From Chloroflexota bacterium (GTDB lineage: Bacteria > Chloroflexota > UBA11872), in NCBI GenBank assembly GCA_028873795.1, contig JAPPNP010000018.1, positions 1 through 52,658 of the forward strand: a stretch of DNA of 52,658 nucleotides. Direction: 5' to 3'. Of the stretch, positions 42,934 to 52,658 are shown in pieces (positions within the stretch are counted from its first letter, which is position 1; every line of letters starts with the position of its first letter). Under the pieces are notes generated by a model, which had not been told where the DNA came from, did not search any database, and saw only the letters and a list, made by a program, of their open reading frames with translations. A program made the translations under genes and the position numbers.

Positions 42934-43027
42934 CGCTCCGCGGCGCCGGAACTCCGTGCTTCCCGCGCGGGCATCTCGCAGGATGTGACCGGCCACAAAC
43001 TCCGACGCATTTGGCGAGGGTGCGCCA

Positions 43028-45553
43028 TTGATCGTTGATCCGGCCATCGTCCCGGGGCTTTTGCTCCTGGCGGCAAAGCTGGCGGCGCTGGCCGCGGTGG
43101 GCTACGTGGTCGTCCGCGCGGCCCTGCGCCAATCCGACGAGCGGATGGCCCTGGCGCAGGGACTGGTGGTCGGCCCCGCGATCTGGGGTCTGACTACGAA
43201 CTTCGTGCTCCACGCCGTGCCGGGACTCGCCGGCGCGGCGATCGGCTGGGGGATCACGCTGGTTCTGGGAGCGGCTCTTGTATGGCGTGCGTCCCACCCC
43301 ATCCGTCCGCGGCCGCGGGTCGCGGCGGTGTTCGTCTTGTCCGTTCTGGCGCTCCTCTGGCTGACGCTCGCCAGCCGGCAGCTGCTCGAAAGTCCGGACC
43401 CAACGCTGCATCTGGGGCTGTCGGCATGGATCCGCGCGGGCGGTTTTCCGCCGGAGATGCCCTGGAATCCGGGCAGCCCCGTGCGCTATCACCACGCCGT
43501 CGATCTGCTGACCGGACTGCTCACGCCGCCGGTCGGCCCCGACCTGGCGTTCACGCAGGAGCTGCTCGGCGCCTATGCCTGGACGGCTTTCGCGCTGGTC
43601 GTGCTGACGGCGCTGCTTCGGCGCTCGTCGTGGACCGTGGCGCTGATCGTCGCTCCGCTGCTGCTCACCGCCGGCGCCTGGACCTGGACCGACCTGGGCG
43701 GAGGCATTTTGCGCGTTCCCGTGTCCACAGGATTGCCGGCGGCCGGTATCGGGGAGTCGCTGGCCGATATCTATTGGCCGGCGCTGGGTCAGTCGTGGCC
43801 CTCCGAGCCAGCGACACTGCACGACATCTGGACTCCGTCGTTCACGCTGGGCTACGCCCTCGCGTTCGTGGTGCTGGAACGCGCAGTGCGGCCCGAGCCC
43901 GCGGCGTGGCTCGGCGTGCTCGTCCTGGCCGGGATCGTCGGCTTCTTGGGCATCCTCGTGACCTCGCTGGCGCCAGTCGTCCTGGTCCTGTGGGCGGTGC
44001 TGGCAGCGGTCCATGTCGCGCGGGAACGCTGCGCCCGCGCGGCGCTCCGATGGGGCGCTGGGCTCGCACTGGCCGTGGCGCTGATGCTCTTCGGCGGGGG
44101 CGCCTTCACCGCCATCGTTGACGGCGGTCTTTCAACCGGCTTGCGGCTTACGTGGAACCTCCATCAGACCCACTGGCAGGCCCTCGGTTCGTTCGACGCG
44201 CATGTCGGTGGTGTCGGCGTGCTGGGCCTCGGCCCGGTGGTCGTCGCGGGACTCGCCGTGCTCCTGGCGCGGCGGGATCGCCTGGTGGTGACGCTCGCAG
44301 TGGGCGCCGCCTTGCTGCTGCTGACCTGGCTAGTACTCAGCTATCCGCCTGCGCCCTGGGTGCTCAGTCGACTCGCCGGCCACGCCCGCAACCTGGCGCT
44401 GCTGGCGCTGCTGCTCGCGCTGACAGGCGTATTCTCCGGGAAACGTTCGAAACCCCTTGGTCATTCCGGCAACGGGGGACTCTTGCGGAGCCTCACCCGT
44501 GGAGCTGGCAATGCAGGTCGTGCCCACTCCCCCTGGAAGGGGGAGGGTTGGGGTGGGGGTCATCCGCGGGCTAGGCGTTGGCCGTCGACCATCTCTGCAA
44601 ACCTCGCCCTCGTGTCACGGAGCCGGCGCTTCCTGCTCGCCGTTCTGGTCGTCATCCTCGTCGTCTGGCCCACCATCGCGGGCCCGGTACACAGTCTCGC
44701 AGCGGCCGCCGGCAACGGCCTGCAGCTGGCCAACGCCAACTGGGTGCAGCGAGAGATTTACAGCCAAGGCTCGGCGGCGTCGCTGCGGCGATTTGCCATG
44801 CCGGCCATGTCCGACCGCCTGGCGCACTACGTCCGCGACCACACACCGCTGGATGCCCGCGTGCTGACGCCCGAGTGGCCCTATTGGATGGTCTCCCTGG
44901 CCACCGGACGCCCCAGCAGCGCGGGGTTCGCCGATCTGTCCCACCTCATCTACTTCACCGGCCCGGCGTACCTGGACGCCGTCCGCTATCTGGAGCCCGC
45001 CGCCATCCGAAGGCTCGGCATCGGGTACATCCACGCCACCGATGCTTGGACGGACGGCCTCCCGCCGCGCGCGCAGGACTGGCTGGCGGACCCCCAGCTC
45101 TTCGAGTTCCTGGAACACGACGGCGCGGAAGAGCTCTACCGCGTAAGGCCGGCGTTCCTAGGACTGGCGGTCGAGCCGCACCCAACGTCCTACGAAGCGC
45201 TCCGCTCGGTGCCGTCGACGACCCTCGTGCACCTCGCCCCGGATCTCGGCTGGTTGGACGGGCTGCGGGTCGCGTCGGCGCTGTCCCATACGCGCCTCAC
45301 CGGCGAAATCGACGCACGGCATCTGCACCTGCAAGCGTCTATGCCGTGGACGGTGGAGCCTCTGGGTGAGCGGACGCCTGATCTGGTGGTTCTGCCGGCG
45401 TCGCTGGAGCCGTCGATGTTTCCGACCGTGGCTTGGCGACTCGTTTGGATGGATGCTGCCGACAGGATCGCGGTCTATGCGCCAGCCTGGTCGCGCAGCC
45501 GCGCTACGAACGAATCCCCAATGGCGCTGACCGCCCGCATGGGAATCGGCTGA
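43028..45553 (+). CDS. GT-C-like membrane protein, tandem paralogue 4; repeat insertion and lost C-terminus
   Basis: 841 residues. It begins at a TTG seven bases after GAGGG (M-I-V-D-P-A-I-V-P-G), with the same membrane region and loop (SPDPTLHLGL, GGFPPEMPW, YHHA). Two defects are clear. (1) About 62 residues (roughly 470-531, bases 44435-44620) have no counterpart in the other copies and come from intergenic repeats A and E. The frame stays open. (2) The alignment ends at RIAVYAP (45483). The last 18 codons run antisense through the 3' end of the convergent oxidoreductase gene, so the roughly 150-residue C-terminal beta domain is missing. The product may still be made but is probably altered; it could be a pseudogene in progress. 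Confidence 0.7.
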   Translation: MIVDPAIVPGLLLLAAKLAALAAVGYVVVRAALRQSDERMALAQGLVVGPAIWGLTTNFVLHAVPGLAGAAIGWGITLVLGAALVWRASHPIRPRPRVAAVFVLSVLALLWLTLASRQLLESPDPTLHLGLSAWIRAGGFPPEMPWNPGSPVRYHHAVDLLTGLLTPPVGPDLAFTQELLGAYAWTAFALVVLTALLRRSSWTVALIVAPLLLTAGAWTWTDLGGGILRVPVSTGLPAAGIGESLADIYWPALGQSWPSEPATLHDIWTPSFTLGYALAFVVLERAVRPEPAAWLGVLVLAGIVGFLGILVTSLAPVVLVLWAVLAAVHVARERCARAALRWGAGLALAVALMLFGGGAFTAIVDGGLSTGLRLTWNLHQTHWQALGSFDAHVGGVGVLGLGPVVVAGLAVLLARRDRLVVTLAVGAALLLLTWLVLSYPPAPWVLSRLAGHARNLALLALLLALTGVFSGKRSKPLGHSGNGGLLRSLTRGAGNAGRAHSPWKGEGWGGGHPRARRWPSTISANLALVSRSRRFLLAVLVVILVVWPTIAGPVHSLAAAAGNGLQLANANWVQREIYSQGSAASLRRFAMPAMSDRLAHYVRDHTPLDARVLTPEWPYWMVSLATGRPSSAGFADLSHLIYFTGPAYLDAVRYLEPAAIRRLGIGYIHATDAWTDGLPPRAQDWLADPQLFEFLEHDGAEELYRVRPAFLGLAVEPHPTSYEALRSVPSTTLVHLAPDLGWLDGLRVASALSHTRLTGEIDARHLHLQASMPWTVEPLGERTPDLVVLPASLEPSMFPTVAWRLVWMDAADRIAVYAPAWSRSRATNESPMALTARMGIG
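44435..44620 (+). repeat. Intergenic repeat inserted in frame within paralogue 4
   Basis: Contains half of a family A element (GTCATTCCGGC at 44459, with the shared lead-in CGAAACCCCTTG). It also holds a family E element (44524-44563: CCCCCTGGAAGGGGGAGGGT then TGGGGTGGGGGTCAT). Both families are otherwise intergenic. Length fits 62 codons with no stop. Edges are set by comparison with paralogues 1-3 and are accurate to perhaps 15 bases. Confidence 0.7.
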
Positions 45554-46824
45554 TCCGCGGCCACCGCCTCGCGCACCACGGCGCCGTAGGCCAGCCCCAG
45601 CGGCAGCACACCGTCGGCGCTCACCGCCTCCGCCCGGTCGATCAACCCGTAGACCAGCCGCCCGCCGGACCCGTCCAGCGTGTCGCCGGGTCGCAGGCCC
45701 CGTTTGGCGTACGCCAAGACTTCCGAGGTCGGCGTCGCGCGTGGCGCGCCCGACGACGCGCCCAGCAGCGCCGCCTGGGCGATGCTCAGCGGGGTCTCGA
45801 CGCCGCACAGGTGGTACTCGCGGAACAACAGCACCCGCTCCTCGTCGCGCGAGACGCGCGTGCCGTGGAGGCGCAGGTCCTCGCGCACGCGCTCGTCGCC
45901 GCAGGTGACCACGGCCCACACGCCGGTGGCGATGTGCTCCGGCATATCCGACTTGCCGTCGGATGCCACGGCATTCGCCAGATCGACCACGCCCGTCTGG
46001 CGCAGCAGTCCGCCGGCGTCTCGCGGCGCGAACAGGTTCGGCAGCTCGTTCAAGCCCGCCGACGGCTCGTGCATCCCGCGGCAGTCCGGCCGCAGCCCCG
46101 TCATGTTGGACACGGCGCACATCTCGATCTGGGACTTGGTGCCGTCCCGGAACGAGTTGTACATCTGCGCGTTGAGCCGCAGCCGGCTCGCCGTTTCCGC
46201 GTCGTAGCCGAGACGTTCCAGGGCCTGGTCGGCGTCTCCATGGCGGTCGTGAGGGTAGAGCCGCGTGCCGCGTCCCACGGCCACTGGCTCCAAGCCGAGC
46301 GTGGCAGCCCAGTCGAACAGCTCCATGATCCCGATCGGCTGATCGCCGGCGGCGAGCGAGTAGACCACACCCTGCCGTCGCGCTTCCCGCGCCAGGGCCC
46401 AGCCGCAGCTCACGTCCGCTTCAACTGTGACCATCACCACGTGGCGGCCCTGGCCCAATGCCTCCCACGCATTTCGGGCGGCGACCTCGGGGATGCCGGT
46501 CGCATCCACGAAGACCTCGATGGGAGCGGACGCCAGCGCGTCGGCGTCGGGCGCCAAAGCGGCATTGCCGGTTTCAACCGCCGACTGCACGGCGTCCGTG
46601 CTGTCGCAGCGCACCCACTGGTCGTCCGCCCAGCCGGCGGCGCGCAGGGCTTCGGCGCCGTTGTCCGCGTTCGGATCGGCCACCGCCGCGAGTCGCAGAC
46701 CGTCCATTTGCGCGATCTGCGCCGCGATGCTCGTCCCAAACCGACCGGCGCCCGCCAGCGCCACCGTTACGGGCCGGCCGGCCGCCGCGCGAGATTCAAG
46801 TCGCTCGAGCAATGGACGCATCAT
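45475..46824 (-). CDS. NAD(P)-binding oxidoreductase with SAF-like C-terminal domain
   Basis: 449 residues. Residues 18-170 form a Rossmann domain (VALAGAGRFGTSIAAQIAQM, VFVDATGIPEVAARNAWEAL) like that of homoserine dehydrogenase. The middle carries VSCGWALAREARRQGVVYSL, AAGDQPIGIMEL and QIEMCAVSNMTGLRPDCRGM. The C-terminus (about 340-440) is SAF-like (RPGDTLDGSGGRLVYGLIDR). Proteins of this layout are often found with carbohydrate or sugar-acid genes; the reaction is unknown. GGGAGG eight bases before the ATG at 46824 fixes the start; a longer frame upstream crosses a family B repeat. Its 3' end overlaps paralogue 4 tail to tail by 79 bases. Confidence 0.85.
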   Translation of the reverse strand: MMRPLLERLESRAAAGRPVTVALAGAGRFGTSIAAQIAQMDGLRLAAVADPNADNGAEALRAAGWADDQWVRCDSTDAVQSAVETGNAALAPDADALASAPIEVFVDATGIPEVAARNAWEALGQGRHVVMVTVEADVSCGWALAREARRQGVVYSLAAGDQPIGIMELFDWAATLGLEPVAVGRGTRLYPHDRHGDADQALERLGYDAETASRLRLNAQMYNSFRDGTKSQIEMCAVSNMTGLRPDCRGMHEPSAGLNELPNLFAPRDAGGLLRQTGVVDLANAVASDGKSDMPEHIATGVWAVVTCGDERVREDLRLHGTRVSRDEERVLLFREYHLCGVETPLSIAQAALLGASSGAPRATPTSEVLAYAKRGLRPGDTLDGSGGRLVYGLIDRAEAVSADGVLPLGLAYGAVVREAVAADQPIPMRAVSAIGDSFVARLRDQAGA

Positions 46825-46841
46825 GCGGTCGGCCTCCCGAA

Positions 46842-46864
46842 TAGGGGCGGTTCGCGAACCGCCC
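46842..46864. repeat. Palindromic repeat, family B (diverged)
   Basis: TAGGGGCGGTTCGCGAACCG then CCC. It has the same outer stem as family B but a TTCGCGAA centre. Confidence 0.65.
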
Positions 46865-47031
46865 TCTCGCGCTTCTTCAATTCGTGCGGCATTTGACGAG
46901 AGTCTCGGCTGACTTGAGCCAGGCAAGCCCTAGTCTTGGACACCACGCCCAAGCCGTCCATCGTCGCAAACGCCCGACGGCACAGCCTCCGCCCGGCTCT
47001 CGCCCCTCCCCGTTCCTGGTGAGCCACTCGG

Positions 47032-47090
47032 CAAGCTCAGGACAGGCTCTGTCGAACCATGAACGGCGCCCTTCGACTTCGCTCAGAGCC
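47032..47090. repeat. Inverted-repeat element
   Basis: AAGCTCAGGACAGGCTCTGT ... ACGGCGCCCTTCGACTTCGC then TCAGAGC. It looks like the widespread element built on GACAGGCTC/GAGC..GTCGAA arms. It occurs only once in this window. Confidence 0.45.
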
Positions 47091-47152
47091 TGCCTCGCGC
47101 CCGAGACGGGGGCGATCGGGGGCCATTAGTCCTCACTTCTCTCCGATCGTGC

Positions 47153-47188
47153 CCGGTGGCCCGCGCTGCGTGCAGCGTGGGACCATGG
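47153..47188. repeat. Dispersed repeat, family F copy 3
   Basis: CCGGTGGCCCGCGCTGCGTG then CAGCGTGGGACCATGG. Matches 14899-14929. Confidence 0.7.
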
Positions 47189-47218
47189 CCATGTCGGACA
47201 TCAACTGAAGGGCGCCTG

Positions 47219-47794
47219 ATGACCAACCTCTTCCGCCGTCGCGACCTGAGCGCCGCCCAGGCGCTCCTCGCCGCGGCCGTCCTCGGCGTCGCCCTGTTCG
47301 CCTGGGGCGATCAGACCGGTATGTTCAGCCGGCCGGGCCTCGCCTCGACCGACAACTGGGTCTGGCGGCTTTGGCAGATCGGCGCGTTGCTCATGGGCAT
47401 CCCCGGCGTCTGGTGGATCTGGCGCGGCACCCGCCGCCTGCCCTGGACGCGCAGCCTGATCCTGACCGTCCTGGCCGTGATCGTCTTTCTCAACACCTAT
47501 AGCGAAGTGCTGTCCTCCGCGCATTTCGGCAACGTCTGGAAGATGATCAACCCCATATTCCTCGGCTGCAGCACCGTGGTCGTGGCCGTGCTCTGGAGTC
47601 GCGGCGGGTTCTGGGACGGGATCGGCGCCGCGATCTTCGCCGCGCTCGGAACCGTGCTCTTCATCAACGCCTACTTCGTCAACCACGACGTCCTCTGGGA
47701 GGCGCTCAATCCCCTGCGGATCGTGGTCTTCCTCCTGTGGGCGTTTGCGGCAATGCAGGCGGACGCTCCGCCACAAGAGTCCGGCCATGAATGA
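47219..47794 (+). CDS. Small multi-pass membrane protein
   Basis: 191 residues with six predicted membrane segments, for example ALLAAAVLGVALFAWG, IGALLMGIPGVWWIW, LILTVLAVIVFLNTYS, IFLGCSTVVVAVLW, IGAAIFAALGTVLFINAYF and LRIVVFLLWAFAAMQ. No family is recognised. The ATG follows AAGGG at six bases. Its last codons overlap the start of the following VOC gene (ATGAATGA), so the two are translationally coupled. Confidence 0.8.
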   Translation: MTNLFRRRDLSAAQALLAAAVLGVALFAWGDQTGMFSRPGLASTDNWVWRLWQIGALLMGIPGVWWIWRGTRRLPWTRSLILTVLAVIVFLNTYSEVLSSAHFGNVWKMINPIFLGCSTVVVAVLWSRGGFWDGIGAAIFAALGTVLFINAYFVNHDVLWEALNPLRIVVFLLWAFAAMQADAPPQESGHE

Positions 47795-48173
47795 CAAGCC
47801 GCTGTTCGAAGCGGCCTACCCCTTTCAGGACGACGTGCTGTCGCTGCCCGTCACCGATCTCGATGAGGCGGCGGAGTGGTATGGCAAGTCATTCGGTCTC
47901 ACCGAGGCGGAGCGCCGTGACAGCCCCATTCCCACCGTGTTCATGGAGCGCGAGGGTGTGCGGCTCGGCTTTGCCGTGAACGGCGGCGACGCCAGCGTCG
48001 ACGGCGCGGCCATCCTGGTCAGCGACATTCACCGCGCCCGACAAGAGCTCGAGGCCAACGGCGTCGCCACCGCGAACTGGCGCGTGGACGAGCGCGATGG
48101 GCAGAAGTTCCAAGTGTTCTTTGTCGTCGCTCCCGACGGCCTCTGCTGGTATTTCCACCAGCCCATCGGCTAG
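47787..48173 (+). CDS. VOC-family protein (glyoxalase-like)
   Basis: 128 residues, single VOC module: [60 protein letters not shown] and the closing [16 protein letters not shown]. The usual Glu in DPDGN is not present (APDGL), so metal-dependent catalysis is doubtful. Translation is coupled to the upstream membrane protein by an 8-base overlap. Confidence 0.85.
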   Translation: MNDKPLFEAAYPFQDDVLSLPVTDLDEAAEWYGKSFGLTEAERRDSPIPTVFMEREGVRLGFAVNGGDASVDGAAILVSDIHRARQELEANGVATANWRVDERDGQKFQVFFVVAPDGLCWYFHQPIG

Positions 48174-48198
48174 CCGCGGGCAACGCCGCCCCACCGAT

Positions 48199-48248
48199 GT
48201 CATTTCGAGCGGAGCGAGAAATCTAAGGCGCTGGGAGAAGGCACGAGC
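48199..48248 (+). repeat. Dispersed repeat, family D copy 4
   Basis: GTCATTTCGAGCGGAGCGAG then AAATCTAAGGCGCTGGGAGAAGG in two parts. Closest to the copy at 14836. Confidence 0.8.
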
Positions 48249-48298
48249 CTTCCCCCGACTAGATGCGGGGGTGAGGCTGCTCGCCGGCTCCGGTCCGG

Positions 48299-48340
48299 CC
48301 CCCTCTCCCACGGGGAGAGGGATGGGGTGAGGGAGCCCGG
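48299..48340 (+). repeat. Dispersed repeat, family E copy
   Basis: CCCCTCTCCCACGGGGAGAG then GGATGGGGTGAGGGAGCCCGG. The hairpin CTCTCCC-ACGG-GGAGAG type recurs near 44524 and 51508. Confidence 0.75.
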
Positions 48341-48346
48341 CTGCGA

Positions 48347-48383
48347 GTGAATCCCCCCTGCTGCGCGCAGCAGGGGCCACCGG
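48347..48383. repeat. Dispersed repeat, family F copy 4
   Basis: GTGAATCCCCCCTGCTGCGC then GCAGCAGGGGCCACCGG. Nearly identical to 14938-14976. It lies about 30 bases before the uvrA start. Confidence 0.8.
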
Positions 48384-48414
48384 CCACACCCCAAATCGCT
48401 TAAGCTGGACCGTT

Positions 48415-51309
<2,895 letters not shown>

Positions 51310-51366
51310 CAAGAACGTCTTACTCGACCTCCATCTTCCTGAAGTAGAACGTTGCGTGTCCGCTCC

Positions 51367-51393
51367 GTCATTCCGGCGGAAGCCGGAATCCAG
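51367..51393 (+). repeat. Palindromic repeat, family A copy
   Basis: Exact 27-base copy, as at 14983 and 24158. Confidence 0.9.
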
Positions 51394-51430
51394 CCCGGGC
51401 AAACCTAGGCGGCGCGCCGGGTCGTGGCGG

Positions 51431-51455
51431 TAGGGGCGGGTCTCAGACCCGCCCG
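51431..51455. repeat. Palindromic repeat, family B copy
   Basis: TAGGGGCGGGTCTCAGACCC then GCCCG, with a compensated stem change (TCTCAGA centre). Confidence 0.8.
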
Positions 51456-51507
51456 TTCAGATCCCGGCAAATGCCCTGGTGACGGAGGCTCAACCAGCGG
51501 TCCGGTC

Positions 51508-51546
51508 CCTTCCCCCTGAAAGGGGGAAGGTTAGGATGGGGGTCAT
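51508..51546 (+). repeat. Dispersed repeat, family E copy
   Basis: CCCTTCCCCCTGAAAGGGGG then AAGGTTAGGATGGGGGTCAT. It closely resembles the copy inside paralogue 4. Confidence 0.75.
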
Positions 51547-51644
51547 TCCGGGCCACCGCGGCTGGGCTCGTCGACAATCCGGCACAACCACCACCGAGCC
51601 CGTCATCGCCAGGAGTAATCCAGACCCTCCCCAGGAGCATGACC

Positions 51645-52475
51645 ATGGCTGAATCTCGTGTAGCAATCGTCACCGGCGGCGCCACCGGCATCGGCGGCGC
51701 CATCGCCCGCCGGCTGGCCGCGGACGGGGAACGCGTGCTCATCGCGGACATTGCCGACGACCTGTCGGCGTCAAACGTGGCGCAGATCGAGGCCGCGGGA
51801 GGCACGGCCGCCGCGATTCACTCCGACGTCTCCCGCCACGACGACATCCGCGAGATGGTCCAGGATGCGGTCGAGCGCTGGGGCCGCCTCGACATCCTCG
51901 TCAACAACGCATTTCCCGCCATGGAAGCCCTCCCCGGCGGCGTCGAGGAAGTCACCGAGGAGCAATGGGACTTCGGCATGTCGCTCCTGGTGAAGGCCCT
52001 GTTCCTGGGCGCCAAATACGCCGTGCCCGAGATGCGCCGCGTCGGCGGCGGCAACATCGTCAACATTTCGTCGGTTCACGGCCTCCTGATGGCCAAGGAC
52101 TACCTGGTCTACGAAGCGGGCAAGTCCGCCGCCATCGGCGTCACCAAGCAAATGGCCATTCAGCACGGCCCCGACAACATCCGCGTCAATGCCATCTGCC
52201 CCGGGCACATGGTCACCGAGAACATCCAACGCGTGATGTGGGACAACAATCCCAGCGGGCTTGAGCTGGTTGCGGATCAATACCCGCTCCGCCGCGCCGG
52301 ACGGCCGGATGAAATCGCTTCGGCCGTTTCCTTCCTGTGCTCCGACGACGCCTCTTTCGTCACCGGCCACGCCCTCGTCGTCGACGGCGGGCTCTCAATC
52401 CAGCTGCAGGAGAACATCGGCGTCCAACAGGCCAACTTCATGCGCCGCCATCCGGACACGCAACCGCCCTACTAG
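51645..52475 (+). CDS. Short-chain dehydrogenase/reductase
   Basis: 276-residue classical SDR. TGGATGIG lies at residues 10-17. NNAF replaces the usual NNAG. Catalytic Ser143, Tyr156 and Lys160 (YEAGK) are spaced normally. The C-terminal SFVTGHALVVDGG is standard, followed by an unusual 30-residue tail (SIQLQENIGVQQANFMRRHP). The second ATG (51645) is chosen, as AGGAG lies seven bases before it. Substrate unknown. Confidence 0.93.
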   Translation: MAESRVAIVTGGATGIGGAIARRLAADGERVLIADIADDLSASNVAQIEAAGGTAAAIHSDVSRHDDIREMVQDAVERWGRLDILVNNAFPAMEALPGGVEEVTEEQWDFGMSLLVKALFLGAKYAVPEMRRVGGGNIVNISSVHGLLMAKDYLVYEAGKSAAIGVTKQMAIQHGPDNIRVNAICPGHMVTENIQRVMWDNNPSGLELVADQYPLRRAGRPDEIASAVSFLCSDDASFVTGHALVVDGGLSIQLQENIGVQQANFMRRHPDTQPPY

Positions 52476-52532
52476 GCCGTTCGGGTCGCTCCAGATCGCG
52501 CCTCCTGAAGAGAGCTTCGCGCCCACCTCCAT

Positions 52533-52610
52533 GTCATTTCGAGCGAAGCGAGAAATCTAAGGGGCACGGGAGAAGGCTCGGTGTCCTTAGATTCCTCGCT
52601 GCACTCGGAG
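52533..52610. repeat. Dispersed repeat, family D copy 5 (hairpin form)
   Basis: GTCATTTCGAGCGAAGCGAG then AAATCTAAGG, followed by the inverted half (CCTTAGATTCCTCGCTGCAC). Same paired arrangement as 16764-16845. Confidence 0.8.
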
Positions 52611-52658
52611 TATCTGTGTTCGGATGTCAAGGGTTTTAGGGGGCGGGGGCGCGCTCCT

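Larger units (their letters stand above)
46825..47218. other. Repeat-containing intergenic region
   Basis: 394 bases between divergent genes. It has a family B palindrome (46842-46864), an inverted-repeat block around 47032-47090 (AAGCTCAGGACAGGCTCTGT ... CTTCGACTTCGCTCAGAGC) and a family F element (47153-47188). No gene is seen. Confidence 0.7.
51310..51644. other. Repeat-filled intergenic region
   Basis: 335 bases with a family A palindrome (51367-51393), a family B palindrome (51431-51455) and a family E element (51508-51546). No gene is seen. Confidence 0.8.

Noticed and set aside
46825-46926. N-terminal extension of the SAF-like oxidoreductase
   Set aside because: The extension crosses a family B palindrome, and a strong ribosome site precedes the internal ATG at 46824.

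Overview
The window is GC-rich, densely coded and comes from a bacterial chromosome. The gene mix is one common in Chloroflexota such as the SAR202/Dehalococcoidia relatives: many SDR, Gfo/Idh/MocA, phytanoyl-CoA dioxygenase, M81 (MlrC), TPP-enzyme and sugar-isomerase genes, many GTG/TTG starts, and short palindromic repeats in most gaps. This placement is inferred from gene content only; no marker gene was compared. No rRNA, tRNA or CRISPR array was recognised.

Layout. 1-0.6 kb: 3' part of an IS110-family transposase. 0.7-4.5 kb (minus): aldo/keto reductase, a glycosidase-type beta-propeller protein and an orphan sugar-type ABC ATPase. 4.6-5.8 kb: duplicated Phd-type antitoxins, the second with a PIN toxin. 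5.8-10.1 kb (minus): an SbcCD-like pair (YhaO-type nuclease, YhaN-type ATPase with a predicted membrane hairpin). 10.4-16.7 kb (plus): TPP enzyme, TIM-barrel isomerase, an inserted TumE-like toxin-antitoxin pair, AAC(3)-like acetyltransferase, DUF4432 protein and a thioesterase. 16.9-22.9 kb (minus): VapBC with a palindromic operator, VOC protein, six-hairpin glycosidase-like protein, phytanoyl-CoA dioxygenase-like protein, GNAT acetyltransferase and DtxR-family regulator. 22.9-28.3 kb (plus): thioredoxin-like lipoprotein, small membrane protein, an AT-richer DUF6602-like gene, a Phd/PIN pair and an M81 protein. 28.6-32.3 kb: SDR, lipoprotein sugar dehydrogenase and Gfo/Idh oxidoreductase. 32.4-45.6 kb: four tandem paralogues of a roughly 950-residue membrane protein with GT-C glycosyltransferase-like features, plus an unrelated membrane protein between copies 2 and 3. 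45.5-52.7 kb: NAD(P)-binding/SAF-like oxidoreductase, small membrane protein with a VOC protein, UvrA and another SDR.

How it fits together. Most metabolic genes suit scavenging and oxidising sugars and sugar acids: ABC ATPase, glycosidase-like proteins, DUF4432 mutarotase-like protein, isomerase, TPP enzyme and several dehydrogenases. Substrates cannot be read from the sequence. The GT-C-like array points to an envelope or secreted glycan or glycolipid function.

Most notable signals. (1) The tandem array, whose fourth copy carries an in-frame intergenic-repeat insertion and has lost its C-terminal domain at a junction with the convergent gene. (2) Accessory modules (a toxin-antitoxin pair; a DUF6602-like gene) inserted at the 3' end of a host gene and bracketed by direct repeats of that end. 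The distal repeat still encodes a plausible longer C-terminus. A third, degraded case may surround the 4.7-5.8 kb toxin-antitoxin locus.
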